Shown: positions 22,421 to 34,970 of the stretch, piece after piece
Layout of the letters: each line of letters starts with the position of its first letter
Position numbering within the stretch: position 1 is the first letter of the stretch
Assembly (NCBI GenBank): GCA_020310875.1
Contig: CM035407.1
Location: forward strand, 68,338,158-68,402,157
DNA from: Ceratopteris richardii
Lineage: Eukaryota; Streptophyta; Polypodiopsida; Polypodiales; Pteridaceae
Direction of reading: 5' to 3'
Length of the DNA: 64,000 nucleotides
Program-made: the position numbers and the translations under genes
The notes under the pieces: model-generated
The model's input: the letters and a program-made list of their open reading frames with translations, nothing else
Database searches by the model: none
Told to the model about the DNA's origin: nothing

Positions 22421-23525
22421 AAAGCATGGGAATTTAGTAGTGGGTACATATGGAGCATGGCATCTCCATTGTCAACAAGATATTACTAGATGCATATAGC
22501 ATTGATGTGTAACTATTGTGACTTGTGAATGGCTAGGAATGTATGAAATTGCATACATGCAAAGATTCAATTTTAATAGTTCATTTCCAAAAGGCAAAAT
22601 TATGGGCCTCTAAATTAACTCATGTTCAAACTAGTGTAGATGTTACCAGTTTTTTTATTTATTTTAAAAATAATTTTTTTAGTTCCATATCCTCAACCCC
22701 AAGTTTAAACAATGAACCCAACGAACAATGGACATTTCTCATCACCCATGCCATTACCTCCTTCTGCTAAATGATAATATCGACAACCTATTTCCTCTAA
22801 TGGTTCTTGAATCATTAATAGAATCCTGTAGCTTGTAAGCTCATGAATTCCTTATTGCAACCCAAGAGCAGTGAAGATAGTAATTTGAAAAATGTTCGAG
22901 AGATATAGAGTGATGATTCGAGCATAAATCTAGCCCTTCTTTACAAGAGATGAATTCTTGAGTAGCGTGGTTTGGGTACGAGCTTAATCTTGTATCTCAT
23001 GGTATATTCTCTAGCTCATCCATTCATCATGTTACCGTTATTCATCTTTACTTTGAATCTTCCTAGACGGAAAGCTTTTGCCTCATATGATGATGAAAAC
23101 AATAGGGATGGTCACTAATGCATGGATGAAAAATAGATCGCATGTGCGTGCCAACACATGGCCAACAACTAGCTTAGACATCATGGTTGTATTATATTGT
23201 ATACCATGTGGCCACAAAATGAGGAGACATATAGAGTACTATCTATGCAAGAATAAGATAATATGCAATAATAATGATAATTTAAGAAAAACAAAAAATG
23301 GCAACTCCAATACGATGTAGAAGTTACGATAGCACACATTTATATAGGATCAAGGTTAGAGAGAAAGAAAGATATTGCTAGTCATGCGAAAAACACAAGG
23401 CATATAGTTGTAATAGAAATTGGATGCAAGATGAATAGAAGATGAACTCAACTCAAACCCATAACTCTAATACAATGGAACTCAAACATTACACAAGAAA
23501 TAGATGGTTATATTCACCCATGTGA
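22421..23525. other. No recognisable feature
   Basis: AT-rich, short ORFs only; nothing recognised on either strand. Confidence 0.5.
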
Positions 23526-24090
23526 TGGAGTTTGAGGTCTCTTGAACCAAGAGAACAGCACAAGGAAGAAGAAGAAGCTTGGAGCACAACACACAATACT
23601 AAATGTATTACAAGTGAATGTACAAAGATAAGTGACCCGTTAGGGTTATAGGCTTATATACAAGTCGGAGGGGGGGGGAACCTCGTGAAGAGGGAAAAAG
23701 GTGCCTTTGTGGTCCTAAGTCTACTCACACACATCACTACTGAAATATATCAACAAAACTCCCCTGGGAATGATGTGGTGAACAAGGAGTTGGCACTCAT
23801 GTATAAGGAAGTCCCAAGCTATGTCGAAAGAGATCAATCCACAAAAGTAAGTAAGCCCAAAGCTTTGCGAAGAGCTTCAAACTTACCTTGAGGCAGAGGC
23901 CTTGTGAAAAGATCTGCAATGTTATCCTATGTGGGTACATATGCCAAACTGATCTCTCTAGCAAAGAACCTCTCCCTAACATAATGATAATGCACCTCAA
24001 TATGCTTTGAGCAAGCATGAAACAAAGGTTTCCTTGCAAGTGCCAATGCATTCTGATTGTCAATGCGGATGGTGGTGGTAGAACACTAAA
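23526..24090 (-). mobile_element. Copia relic C6: 3' LTR, PPT and RNase H end
   Basis: Read on the minus strand. The LTR at 23526-23755 is 230 bp, starts TGTTGATATATTTCAGTAG and has TATATAAG near 23650. A purine tract CCCAGGGGAGTTT at 23756-23768 precedes it. About 23810-24080 encodes degenerate copia RNase H: DNQNALALARKPLFHA, SKHIEVHYHYVRERF, NIADLFTKPLPQGKF. The same LTR family starts element C3 at 41610. The remainder of the element is missing. Confidence 0.85.
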
Positions 24091-25294
24091 CAACACCCAA
24101 ATCAACAAAACATTGTATGAGCCACACACACTCAAACCAACACTTGACTGTCCACCTATAAAAAGAGGTAGCAAAGTGTCATACACATCTTTGGAGCTAA
24201 CTGATGTCTTCTTTGTAGATGAAAGTCATGGGTGGATTGCATCTTTGTAGCCCAAGCGTGAGCACCACCTCCTTTACTTTCCATTCCATAGATATGTGAG
24301 GAGGATATGAAGATCTTGAGCCATTGTGGAGAGCAAATGTGAGTGACAAGCACATACATGTATGCATACATATACGCACACAAGGCAAGATAACAAAGAT
24401 AGGAATAGTGCAAGCTTTGATTCTCAATAACTCAAATATACTCTTCAAGAAGATCTTTCTCTAACTTGCTAACCCCAAAAATGAGCTCTCTAGATCTTTT
24501 TATAGGTTTTTGACTAGTTTTGGCTAGTTTTAGACCTAATGGACGACCTAGTTAAGAAACTAATTCTTGGTATTTTGAGGGCTCAAACACACTGTAAAAA
24601 TTTATGAAATTCAAAACATGAGTTCTATGTATGCTCCTCAAGCTCGAGGACCCCTCGACATGCACAAAATGGAGCTACAAAAACATGAAATGGTATTTAC
24701 AATGGGTTGTAGTTATCAAAATCACTATTTTTATTGGGGTTTCTTTTGGAAATTCGACATATACTCCTTGTAGCTACCTATATGACCCCTCTTCTTGTGT
24801 GTCCACTTCTTTGATGCATTCCTACACCTCCTCCCAACCTTGAGTGCCAACGCTCCCCCCTCTCGAGTCTATCATCCCTGACAAAACCTTGTTGGAGTGG
24901 GTGTTCCATATAGTACTTTGAGAGGTAGTGTTCCTCATGTATCAACAAGAGTAGTTTGTCATCCAAATGAAGCAGGGTGGGTTGTCTTGTCCTTCATTTT
25001 TTCACTGCTAGCCTTTGCAAGTTTTAGTCCCTTTGAATGTACTTCTTCCTTGGATTCTTGCATGATGTTGTACTTGTGAGCTTTCAAAAATTACTAGTTC
25101 CTCAAAGAGGTTTTTAATGTTGATTTTTAGTAGATTTTAGCTATGAATTTCTTCATAGGTACTAATGTTGTACCCTTGATGTCGTCTTGATCTTTCAAAT
25201 GTGGGCTTCACAGTTATCATGCCAAGTACTCCTAACCCATAAGGAATGATGTGTAATTGTCTTAGTGCATGTGTTGAAGAAAATATGTGCCTTG
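24091..25294. other. No recognisable gene
   Basis: Short ORFs of 60-85 codons on both strands show no family similarity I can see. It may include decayed remains of C6. Confidence 0.45.
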
Positions 25295-25881
25295 TGTTAG
25301 ATATGTTCAATAATCCACCCTGAAGCGACCACAAATGATCCATGTTGCTCTAACTTGTAAGGCCCCCATTATGAGGAGAAGCCATTGTGAGAGCCCCTAC
25401 ATTTGTGGAACCCTAACTTCTAAGTTAGATGAGGTGTATGTGTGATCGTTGATAGTTATAGATGATCTTTGTGAGCCAAGCCATTAGGTTAGGTAGGGCC
25501 TATCCCTTGGCCCCTAGGGCTGAGATGGTAGGACTTCTAGTCATGGAGATATTGTGGGATCGTATATTTTGTCGACTATTTTGTATCTCCCGACTACATT
25601 TTTATATACTAACTCCCCTTGTAAAAGCTATATAAGCATGGCCTATGTTGAGCTTTACACAACATTGTGCACTAGTAAGCCCTTCATCTAGAGTCTGTCT
25701 AGATCGCCATCTAAGCTCCACATTGGGAGTGCATTGGAGGATAACACCATCATTGTAACTCCATTACGCTTGGCAATCTAAGAATTTGAGTTCTCTATCT
25801 CTCATTCTGCATCTAGCTTTGTCTGCATTTTTTCTCAACTCTGTCTACTGGTCTATTGCACTATGTTGTTATTTTCTTACA
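25295..25881 (+). repeat. Copia C4 5' LTR (587 bp)
   Basis: Starts TGTTAGATATG and ends TTTTCTTACA, directly followed by TGGTATCAG. It shares start, end and a GTAAGGCCCCCATTATGAGG block with the C5 LTR at 53730-54265, so both belong to one family. The CTATATAAGC at about 25629 is the likely TATA box. Confidence 0.85.
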
Positions 25882-27955
25882 TGGTATCAGAACTGAGAAG
25901 GCTTTGAGTGGGGTAGAAAAAAAACACAGAGGTTTCAATGACAAAAGAGAGAAGATTTCAAGTAGTACATCATCATCTACAATTGGGAATCAAGGTGGTT
26001 CATCAACAAGAATAGGTGGAGAACAAATAGGAGCAACAATGATGTCAATCATCCCAACATTGTGGGTAAAACCACCAGCCTTCATGGAAGGTCTCATGGG
26101 TGTTGGAAAGTGGTGCATCTCGTCACATGAGGAGCAAAAAAGACCTTTACAGTTCCTTATCGCCTCTGAAAGAACCCATCATGTTAAAGGTAGGGAACAA
26201 TGCAAGATGTCTTATAGAGGGTGAAGGTACATTTTCTTTAATTAACTCTAATGGAAATGTTAGAAATATTTCAAATGTGTTTTATGTTCCACAAATCAAA
26301 TGAAATCTACTTTTAGTAGCTTCTATAACGGATCAAGGTCATCAAGTATCTTTCAATAAAACATGAGCTAAGATTATGGACAATAATAACAACATTGTAA
26401 TTGGGACTGGCATAAGGAAGAACAACCCATATGAGTTGTGTGCTCTTACAACCACTACAAATGTGGGCACAAGTATGCTATAGCATGAGAGATTCAACCA
26501 CATCAGATACCTTGTATTGAAGGAGATGCATCGCAAGGGTATGGTTACACATCTACCATCGATTGCAAAAATGAAGGAATCATATGAAGCTTGCATTATG
26601 GAAAACAATAGAGTAAGGAATTTCCACAAAAAAGCAAGAAATAGGCAAGCTATCCTCTCGATTTGGTGAATAATAACTTGCACAGGGGTGTACTTCCTTT
26701 GTGATAAGGGTCAAGCTTTTCATAAGTTTAAAGAATGGCTTTAGCTTGTTGAAACTGAAACAGGGAAGAAGATGAAGAAATTCATGATAGCTGGTGGTGG
26801 TGGTTTCATATCAACAGAGTTTGAAGATTTCTACAAGAGTAAGGGAATCAAGCATCAACTCATAGTGGCACATAACCCTCAACAAACTGGTGTTGCACAA
26901 CTTTTAAATCAAACCATTATGGAGATGGAAAGGTGCATGTTTAAGGGAAAGTGTTTGCCTAATCAATTTTGGGTAGATGCTGTCAACACTATTGTTTACA
27001 TCTTGAATCAAAGCTACACCAAGGCACTTGATGGAAAGACTCTGCAACAAGCCTACACTAGTAAAAAGCCTTTTTTTTTCCATTTCAAAGTATTTTGAAG
27101 TGAATCTTATGTACATGTTCCAGATAGGGAGAGAAATAAGATTCAACCAAAAAGCATCAAATGTACCTCCCTAGGGTACAACAAAGATAAGAAGGATTTT
27201 AATCTTTATGACCTTGAGGCTAAGATGATCATGGCGATTCATGATGTGGTGTTTAATTAGGAGCAACCATATGCAATGGAGGAGGAAAAGAAAGCTTCCA
27301 CTTTATCATCACACAAAGGGGCAATCCATTATGAACCTGTCCCAAGAGCTATCCCGTCTACACAAGAGAAGGAAACATCATCTTTAGATCATGAGTTTGA
27401 AAGTCACCAACCTATCATCACCCAAGTGGAAAAGCCATTGTCATGTTGGGTGAGGCAGCTCTATGATTATGCAAACCCCATCCCACAGTCACTAGAACAG
27501 GTTGCCGATGGACCAAGGCAATCAAAGAGAATAGAGGAATAGAGATGGGCAAGCAGGCTTATTGTAAACACAACCCTAATGGTTGATCTCATTTAAGAAG
27601 AAGCAAAGGAACAAACCAATGTGCAAGAGGCACTCCACAATCCAAATTGGAGGGCTACCATGCAAACTGAATACAACAAAATCATGAAGAATGGAACTTG
27701 CGAGCAAGTGGATCGACCCCATAAACGTAAAGTCATTGGCACCAAGTGGGTATCGAAGCTAAAGTACAAGGCCAATGGTACGTTGAAAAAGTACAAAGTA
27801 AGACTTGTTGCATAGGGCTACTCACAAGTTGAATGCATTGACTTTTGTGAATCATTTGCCCCAATTGCAAGGATGACTACTATTCGAGTAGTACTAGTTG
27901 TGGTTGCACATAAGTGTTCACTAGTCTATCACATGGATGTCAAATCAGAAAGGAA
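25882..27955 (+). pseudogene. Copia C4 gag-pol relic
   Basis: The primer site TGGTATCAGAACTGAG follows the LTR. Gag is largely deleted. Near 26100 the protease reads ESGASRHM, where Asp is expected for the first residue. Integrase follows at about 26760-27100 (GGGGFISTEFEDFYKSKGIK, FWVDAVNTIVYILNQ). There the second catalytic Asp and the Glu (TGVAQLLNQ) are both lost. RT begins near 27620 (GTKWVSKLKYKANGTLKKY, ESFAPIARMTTIR) and stops at about 27955, before motif C. There are multiple stops, no 3' LTR, and it is clearly dead. Confidence 0.88.
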
Positions 27956-29023
27956 GTCCATAAGTTAATATCACTATATTATGTATTCAAATAAACCTAG
28001 CCATCTTGAGTAACCTATTGTTATGCTAGAAAGGTGCACAAATTATTATAAGGTGCATATGTGGTGCACATACGGCCATTGGTGGTGCACAAGTAGTGCA
28101 CAAGGTGTACTTGTAATGACATGAACCCTCTTCTAATCAATTCATTTCGATATATTATATGCTAAGCAACCTTAGTCTTAGTTAAAAGTAAGTGTGTAAG
28201 TCCCCCATCAAAAATGTTACTTACCTTTATTTTGAGGTCAGTAAAGTAAGAAAAAACTACTTGGATACACATTTGACTGTATCTGATCAGGGAGCATCTA
28301 AGAAGGTAATCATAAAGAAGCACAACAAATTGGGCAGTGTGTGCTCAGGTTGGGAGAGAGTACATAAGGGGTGGATTGCTTATCCTACATCAAAAATATT
28401 CAAAATGGTAGCATGGTAAAATAAGGAACATCCATGGACAAATAAATCCATGGACAAATAAGGAATATGTATGCATACAAAAGAGAATCACATTACACAC
28501 TTGTTCATTGTAATCTTGGTGCACATAATCAACTACATACTCAAGGATAATTTAGTCTAGCACTCCCATCCAAGGAGAATGACTGCATGTAGGTTTGTAG
28601 AAGAGGAGGGAGAGTCTTGGGTGTTCTCTAAACTTGAACATGATGGTCTATGCAAGTTTCATAGAAGGATCTAGAGGTAAAGTCAAGGGCTTAGGTGGAT
28701 CATCCTATGTCATACCTACAAGCATTATAGTTATGTACTTGTTGACATCCATGTACTTGAGTGTGCTTATGTAATTTTGCAATGTTTTTCCTTTCAAACT
28801 ATGACTTTTTCTATATTCTTTACAACTTTGTTGTCCTCTTTCATGTTTATTGCAAGTATTCATGGTCATCCACTTCAAATGAGGGAGGATGAATACAAGC
28901 ATCTTCTACATTTTTGTCTGTTTCCATGTGTGCCACAAACGTTCACCCATCTTTGCCAAAACTATTGTAAACTGTTTGCAACATATGGTGGCACAGAGCT
29001 ACTTGAAATTTGGGGATAGGCAC
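27956..29023. other. No recognisable feature
   Basis: AT-rich flank of element B. A short run of GTGCAC-rich repeats lies at about 28035-28105. No coding similarity recognised. It ends with GCAC at 29020-29023, the left copy of the B target duplication. Confidence 0.5.
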
Positions 29024-30297
29024 TGTTAGAGGGCCGCCGAATCAGGACAAATGAACTCGGATAGGTGCCTTAAATGTAAAAGCAGTGTTGGACGGCCGCC
29101 GAACAAGGACACAAGTACGAGGACATGTAGCTTAAATGTAAAAAAGAATCTTTCAGGAAACGCGCAGGTAACAAAAGATTCGCGCACCACTGTAAAAATC
29201 CTATATATAAAGAAATGAGAAGAGAATGGCAAGAGACACCCATTTTGGAACTGTTGTGTACTGTTAAGGTGTATCGTCTAGTTGATTCTGTCTGTGAAGT
29301 GCATCTTCAAGTCTATCTGTGAGTACGTCCGATTTGGAACTTGTAGTGTCGATTTTGTCTGTGAATGTGTCCATTCTGGGGAACTGCTGTGTTTGGTTAA
29401 GTGCATCTTCGAGTCTGTCTGCGCGAACACCCATCCGGGGTTGCAGGGTCTTGTTTAAGCTATCCTTCGATTCGTGTCTGTCGGTTAAGTGTATCTTCTA
29501 TTGTGAAGTACCTCTGTTGGGAAGTATAGCGTATTGTTGAGTGTTTACTTTGGATCTGTATGGTTCTGTCCTGTTCTGTTGTGTTTGCTTAGTAGTTGTT
29601 CGTATCTTAAAAGGTAGTTACGAACAAGTAACAGTGAGCTACGAAGTTGTTCGGTACTGGTTAAGTGTGTAGTTGAGCATTGTTAAGTGTGGTTAATATA
29701 TATCGGCAAAGTAGAAGTATGGAGTGATCGCACTGCTGGTCTGTCAAAGTTCTGTGAAGTACTTGAAGTCGATACAATAGTCTGTGTTTTCTAGAGATTC
29801 CGTTCCAGGAAGGACTTGTATCTATAAAGGCATGTGTGCTTCGGAGCTAGTGATACAATTGTTACGGTTCGGCTGATGTTTACATACAGTAAGTTGTATA
29901 CTTTTGAGTATAACTGTTCGATGTGTCTCTGAGTCAAGAATAGGTGTTTTCTGTGTAATACTCGACGAATGAAGTAGAGTAGTTAAGTAGTTAAGTCAGG
30001 ACCGGACTACTGCTCTCCTGCTATAGCAGATCCAGCCCGGAAATCTCAACGTCCCAGTAAGACGCGTAGTAGCAGTGTTCAGAGACCAGTACTGAGCTAA
30101 GACGTGACCGCGTAGTTAATACTTGTATGAGAGTTTGGGAAAATAGTACAGGGCCTCTGTCCAACAAACCCCTACCACTCCCAAGAACCCACGTGACTGT
30201 GAAGTAGAGTGCTTCTAAGTATCACCTTAGGCTAAAGTACTCTAAATCCAGATTTAGAAGCATTGTATCCGATCAACGACTAGTAATTCGGTTAACA
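29024..30297 (+). repeat. Element B 5' LTR (1274 bp)
   Basis: TGTTAGAGGGCCGCC ... GGTTAACA. TATATATAAAG near 29202-29212 is the likely TATA box. It matches the 3' LTR at identical length. Confidence 0.95.
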
Positions 30298-30469
30298 TTT
30301 GGCGCCGTCTGTGGGAAAGTGGCATCAGATTGCCAGTTATCTGTGAAAGTGGCACGTGAATACCAGTTGTTGTCAAAAGCAAAACGTTAGTTAGCAGTCG
30401 AGTAACTAGCAGTAGCAACAGGCCCAGATTGTTGCGAACTACTCAGATAGGGTTACTGCATAATGATAC
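30298..30469 (+). other. Element B primer-binding site and leader
   Basis: TGGCGCCGTCTGTGGGAA at 30300-30317, three bases after the LTR. TGGCGCCGT matches the plant tRNA-Asp-type site. A short leader of about 150 bp follows to the gag ATG at 30470. Confidence 0.85.
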
Positions 30470-33113
30470 ATGCCGGTTACTTGATCTGGTGAAACATATC
30501 CTAAGAACTATAAGATTGAAGCGAGTAAAGCGATAAAGATAGCCCTGAAAGAAGAAGGTCTAACCCACTCTGACCCAGTGGTCAGACAAATTGAGAACGT
30601 CACGATTGATTCCAATCATATTCCGGTGGAACGATTAACGCCTTTGGTACATTCTGGTGCTACTTCGACCCAGTCTATCGAAGATATAGCAATTTCAGAA
30701 TCTACCAACACGCCGTTAGAAACTAGTCTAAACTCGGAGTTAGACACGATCAGAAACACTTTAGGAAAAGAGATCGATAAGAGCGAAAAAACACTGCATT
30801 CTGGCACAATTTTGGCTCATTCCGGTGATAGAATCACCAACTGTAGGCAAAGACTTTGCAGTTTTCGTGGAATCTTCAGTCCAACCAACGTGCTTGGAAG
30901 AAAGATTTCAGATATTGGATATCCAGAAGGAAGGAAAACTCTTCGAAGCAGAAGCGCGACGCATTCTAAGTGAAAACAGCACACCGGAAGGCACGCCATC
31001 CGGCGACAAAAGTTTCGATAGTTCAACTAACCAACATCAAGATACTGAAGAAAAGCTGAATACACTCACAATGAACGGCCAACAGCAGCAACAACAGTTA
31101 GGTCAGCCAAGGCCGCCTCCAACAGGAGTGACATATACAAAATTCGGTGGATTTCCAGGAGATGATCCAGATGCTCACGTACGCACCTTCGAGATAAGTT
31201 ATGCAGTTCTTAACCATCCACCGGATCAGGCGTATAAGGCCATCGTTTTTCAATCAACACTGGTAAATGAAGCAGCTAGATGGCTTACGGAATACGATAT
31301 TAATCATTTCGGCACCTATGACGCAATTCGAGACGCTTTTTTGCAATGATTCAGGTTAAAGAAGAATCCCGCTGAAATCTTTGATTATTTATAGAACAAC
31401 CGACAGAAGGCAAATCAGACTGTCCAAGAGTATGCTACACTCTTCAGAACACACTTGCGGCAGATACCACAGGCCCACGCTAACTTACCTGATGATGTCC
31501 TCACTCAGTGGTTCATCAACGGCTTAACCCCACAACTGAAACAGATCATGATCATAAGATGTGTGGGAGCTATGACGCTGGATGCAGTCATCGCCATGGC
31601 TCTGCAACTAGAATCCAAGGTTGGTGGATTTACAGAAGATCTGGAGTGGTTAAAAACGAACAAAACCATGAACGAAGATATAACTAGACAGGTATACTGT
31701 ATCACATGCAAAAATTCAGGGCATACTAGTGCCAATTGTGCGCTAAATCAAACGTTCTGCGCTATCTGCAACACTGCCGGACACACCACCGGAAATTGTG
31801 TTTACAATGCCACAATACAGGGAACAGCAACAGTCAATGCTGTTATTCAAGAACATGGACAGGCAGCGAATCACTACGTACCTCCACAACTGAGAAACAA
31901 TCAACCGCAAGGATATCGAAACTACCGAGGACAGAGAAACAATCACTATAATGCAAACCGCTGGCAGAACAAACCACCACCGGAAAATCCCAATTTACCA
32001 CCACCACGCTGTCATTTTTGTGGTGAATTCGGACACATTAGAAGATATTGCAAGGACGCAGCTGAGTATGATCAAAGGAAAAAGGAGCGGCAAAACCCCA
32101 TGGCCAACATGGTACAAATTACGCCAGTAGAAACGCAAGCTGCTACAGTACAGACCAGATCAGGTAAACAGCTGCAGACAGCAGCAGAAGTATTCGAACC
32201 AGGGATACGAGAACAACATAGGATGTATAACAAGGCTAGTCACTGGACCGCAACAGAACCACCAGTGTTCCCAGAACCTATTCCGGTGACTCAGGCTTCA
32301 TCTCAAGAAGTAACGCAACAAAAGGGAACCACAATAGAGCCATCATCAGCAGTAGACATAACAGCAGAAACTTCTACACTAGCAAAAACCTCAAGTCCAA
32401 AGGAGCAGGACAACCAATCTCAACAAGCTTGGGAAATTTTATCCAAGGCATCTATCACTTTACCTCTCGGCCAACTTCTGGCATTAGTACCTGGGATTCG
32501 ACAACAGTTCCAGCAACAGTTTAGTCCGGTGCCTTCTTGTATTCCAGCGACAGCAGCAGTTCAACCGGAACCCGATTCTACGGTCGATCATTCAGTCCCC
32601 TTGATTACAGTATGGTATAAGGATCATAAAATTACACAGGTATTGAGTGATGGAGGATCTGGTGTGAACATTGCAACAGCATCTTTGTGCAAAAGGTTAG
32701 GATGGACCGAAATTGAACGAGTGCAATTTTTTGTCAGAATGGCAGACCAATCTAGAGTCCATCCTGTAGGACTTGTGCGAAATGTACCCATCACTTTACA
32801 AGGTACGACCTTCAAAATGAATTTTGTTATACTAGAGTTGCTAGAATCCACGTTGGATTACAACCTTCTTTTCGGCCGACCTTGGCTGAAGCATGCGAAG
32901 GTAATACAGGACTGGTCTGCACAAGAGCTTACGTTCAAAGATGCCAGCCGTAGATATGTAGTAAAGTTAGATGCCATACAACCTTGCGAACGGCACGCCA
33001 GACCATATTTTGCCGAACCTGTCCACATGTTAGATGGACTATCAGATGATGAAGAAGAGGAATTTCTGAAGAGTAATGCTGATTTAATGACCATAGGGAC
33101 TGTTGATCTATAG
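30470..33113 (+). pseudogene. Element B gag and protease
   Basis: The start is the ATG at 30470 (MPVT), with a TGA at codon 5 where A has CGA. The frame breaks near 30830, where one 11-bp ATTCCGGTGAT unit present in A is missing. It has a TGA near 31350 and a TAG near 31394, then is open from there to 33113. It contains the capsid region (FGGFPGDDPDAHVRTFEISY) and three CX2CX4HX4C knuckles (CITCKNSGHTSANC, CAICNTAGHTTGNC, CHFCGEFGHIRRYC). The retropepsin motif is SDGGSGVNI with FGRPWL. Unlike A it continues past the protease (WSAQELTFKDASRR) to a TAG at 33111-33113. RT is in the same frame downstream, so Gag-Pol was one long frame. Confidence 0.93.
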
Positions 33114-34970
33114 TCTGTTATAGATAATTGGAACACCTCGGTATGTACAATCACACCTATTACTAATACAGTTAAGCATAAAGGTAGTGTCCCCACACAT
33201 GATGATGAATTACAATCGCTGTTCAAGTCAACAGACGATGCACAGAAACCGCAACAGTTTTATGTCCCAGAAGATCAGTTGACCACGTACGATCTAGGAG
33301 ATGAAGAGCATCCACGACCTGTAAAGATAAGGCAAAACTTACCGGAATCATTTAAAGCTGACTTGATTCAACTACTTTGCGAATTCTCAGACGTCTTTGC
33401 GTGGGATTACACAGATATGAAGGGACTAGATCTGCGCATCTATCAGCACAGAGTCATGCTGAAGCCTGAAGCTAAACCGAACAAGCAGCCCAGCTATCGG
33501 ATGAATCCCAATTATGCATCACAGGTAAAGGCCGAACTTGATAGATTATTAAAAGTTGGATTTATCGTACCAGTAGAACATGCTGAATGGATTTCACCAA
33601 CTGTGATCGTACCAAAGAAAAACAAGCAACTACGCATCTGTGTAGACTACCGGAAATTAAACGCAGCAACAGTACCAGATCCTTTCCCGATCCCGTTTCT
33701 GGATACCATGCTTGATAGGGTAGCAGGTCATGAAATGTATTCCTTCTTAGACGGATACAACGGTTACAATCAGGTTAGAATGGCCGAAGCAGATATACCG
33801 AAAACCGCATTCATTACCAATTGGGGTGTCTTTGCTTGTACGGTGATGTGGTTTGGCTTGAGAAACGCACCAAGTACATTTCAAAGATGCATGCAAGAGA
33901 TTTTTTCTCCTTATCTTACTTCGTTTATGCAAGTATACCTCGATGATTTTTCAATTTTCGGTAAGATGATAGCACATCTATTTCATTTACGGTGCTGCTT
34001 TTAGAAATGCAGAGAATATAGACTCTGTTTGAATCCCAACAAATCAGTTTTTGCGGTCTCATGTGGCAAGTTACTTGGCCACATTGTATCGGCCCAAGGT
34101 ATCCAAGTCGATCCAGATAAGATTTTGGCAGTATTAGAAGCTCCGGTGCCAGTTTCTCCAAAAGAAGTTATGCGCTTTATGGGCCAAGTACGGTGGCATG
34201 GAAGACACTTATGGTGGCTTGCTCATCTGGCAATACCACTAAACAAGCGAATCAGTAAAACACCTCGACAATTTGAATGGACCCAGGAATGTCAGATAGC
34301 TTTTGATCGTTTAAAGCATATATTAACACAAGTTCCTATTTTACAACCACCGGAATGAGATCACCCATTTCACATCTTTGTTGATGCTTCAGATATAGCA
34401 ATAGGAAGTGTATTGATGCAACAAATTGATAAATGGTTCAGACCCGTATATTATGCAAGTCGAAGGTTAGCCCCTGCTGAGAAAAATTACTCTGTAACAG
34501 AAAGGGAATGTCTTGGACTAGTATACTCAGTCAAAAAATTTAGACATTACTTGCTAGGCCGAAAATTCACATTTCACGTAGATCACGTTGCACTTGTCTA
34601 TCTAGTTCGGCAACAGCATCTAGGAGGCCGATTAGCACGATGGGTCTTACTATTGCAGGAATTTGATTACGAGGTCATTCACCGACCAGGCAGTTCACAC
34701 GCCTTAGTAGACTTTTTATCCCGTTTAGATTCCGACGAATCTCCGGTGGGTATAGATGACACAACACCCGCAATTTATGTATCAGAACCAATTACCGAAG
34801 AATCTGTAGACCCCCCTATTCCATTTTCATATTATGATCAGATCTTGACCTTTCTCACTGATGGTTTCCTTCCATCTCAAGTTTCAAGACCAGTACGCAG
34901 AAAAATTGAAGTCTTTAGCCACCGATTTCGGTTAGTTGCTGGAGAACTATATTATGTAGATTACAATTGA
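33114..34970 (+). pseudogene. Element B pol: RT and RNase H, integrase deleted
   Basis: In the same frame as the protease. RT shows WISPTVIVPKKNKQLR, CVDYRKLNAATVPDPF, YSFLDGYNGYNQ, GLRNAPSTFQR and VYLDDFSIFGKM, so motif C and its surroundings are intact, unlike in A. TAG at about 34003 (CAG in A) and TGA at about 34358 (TGG in A) interrupt it. RNase H has FVDASDIAIGSVL, TERECLGLVYSVKKFRHYL and HVDHVALVYL. It ends VAGELYYVD then a stop at 34970; in A the next residues start the integrase tether and zinc domain. The deletion therefore removes the complete integrase. Confidence 0.93.

Noticed and set aside
23685..24250. Plus-strand ORFs over the C6 relic
   Set aside because: Antisense shadows of the C6 LTR and RNase H.
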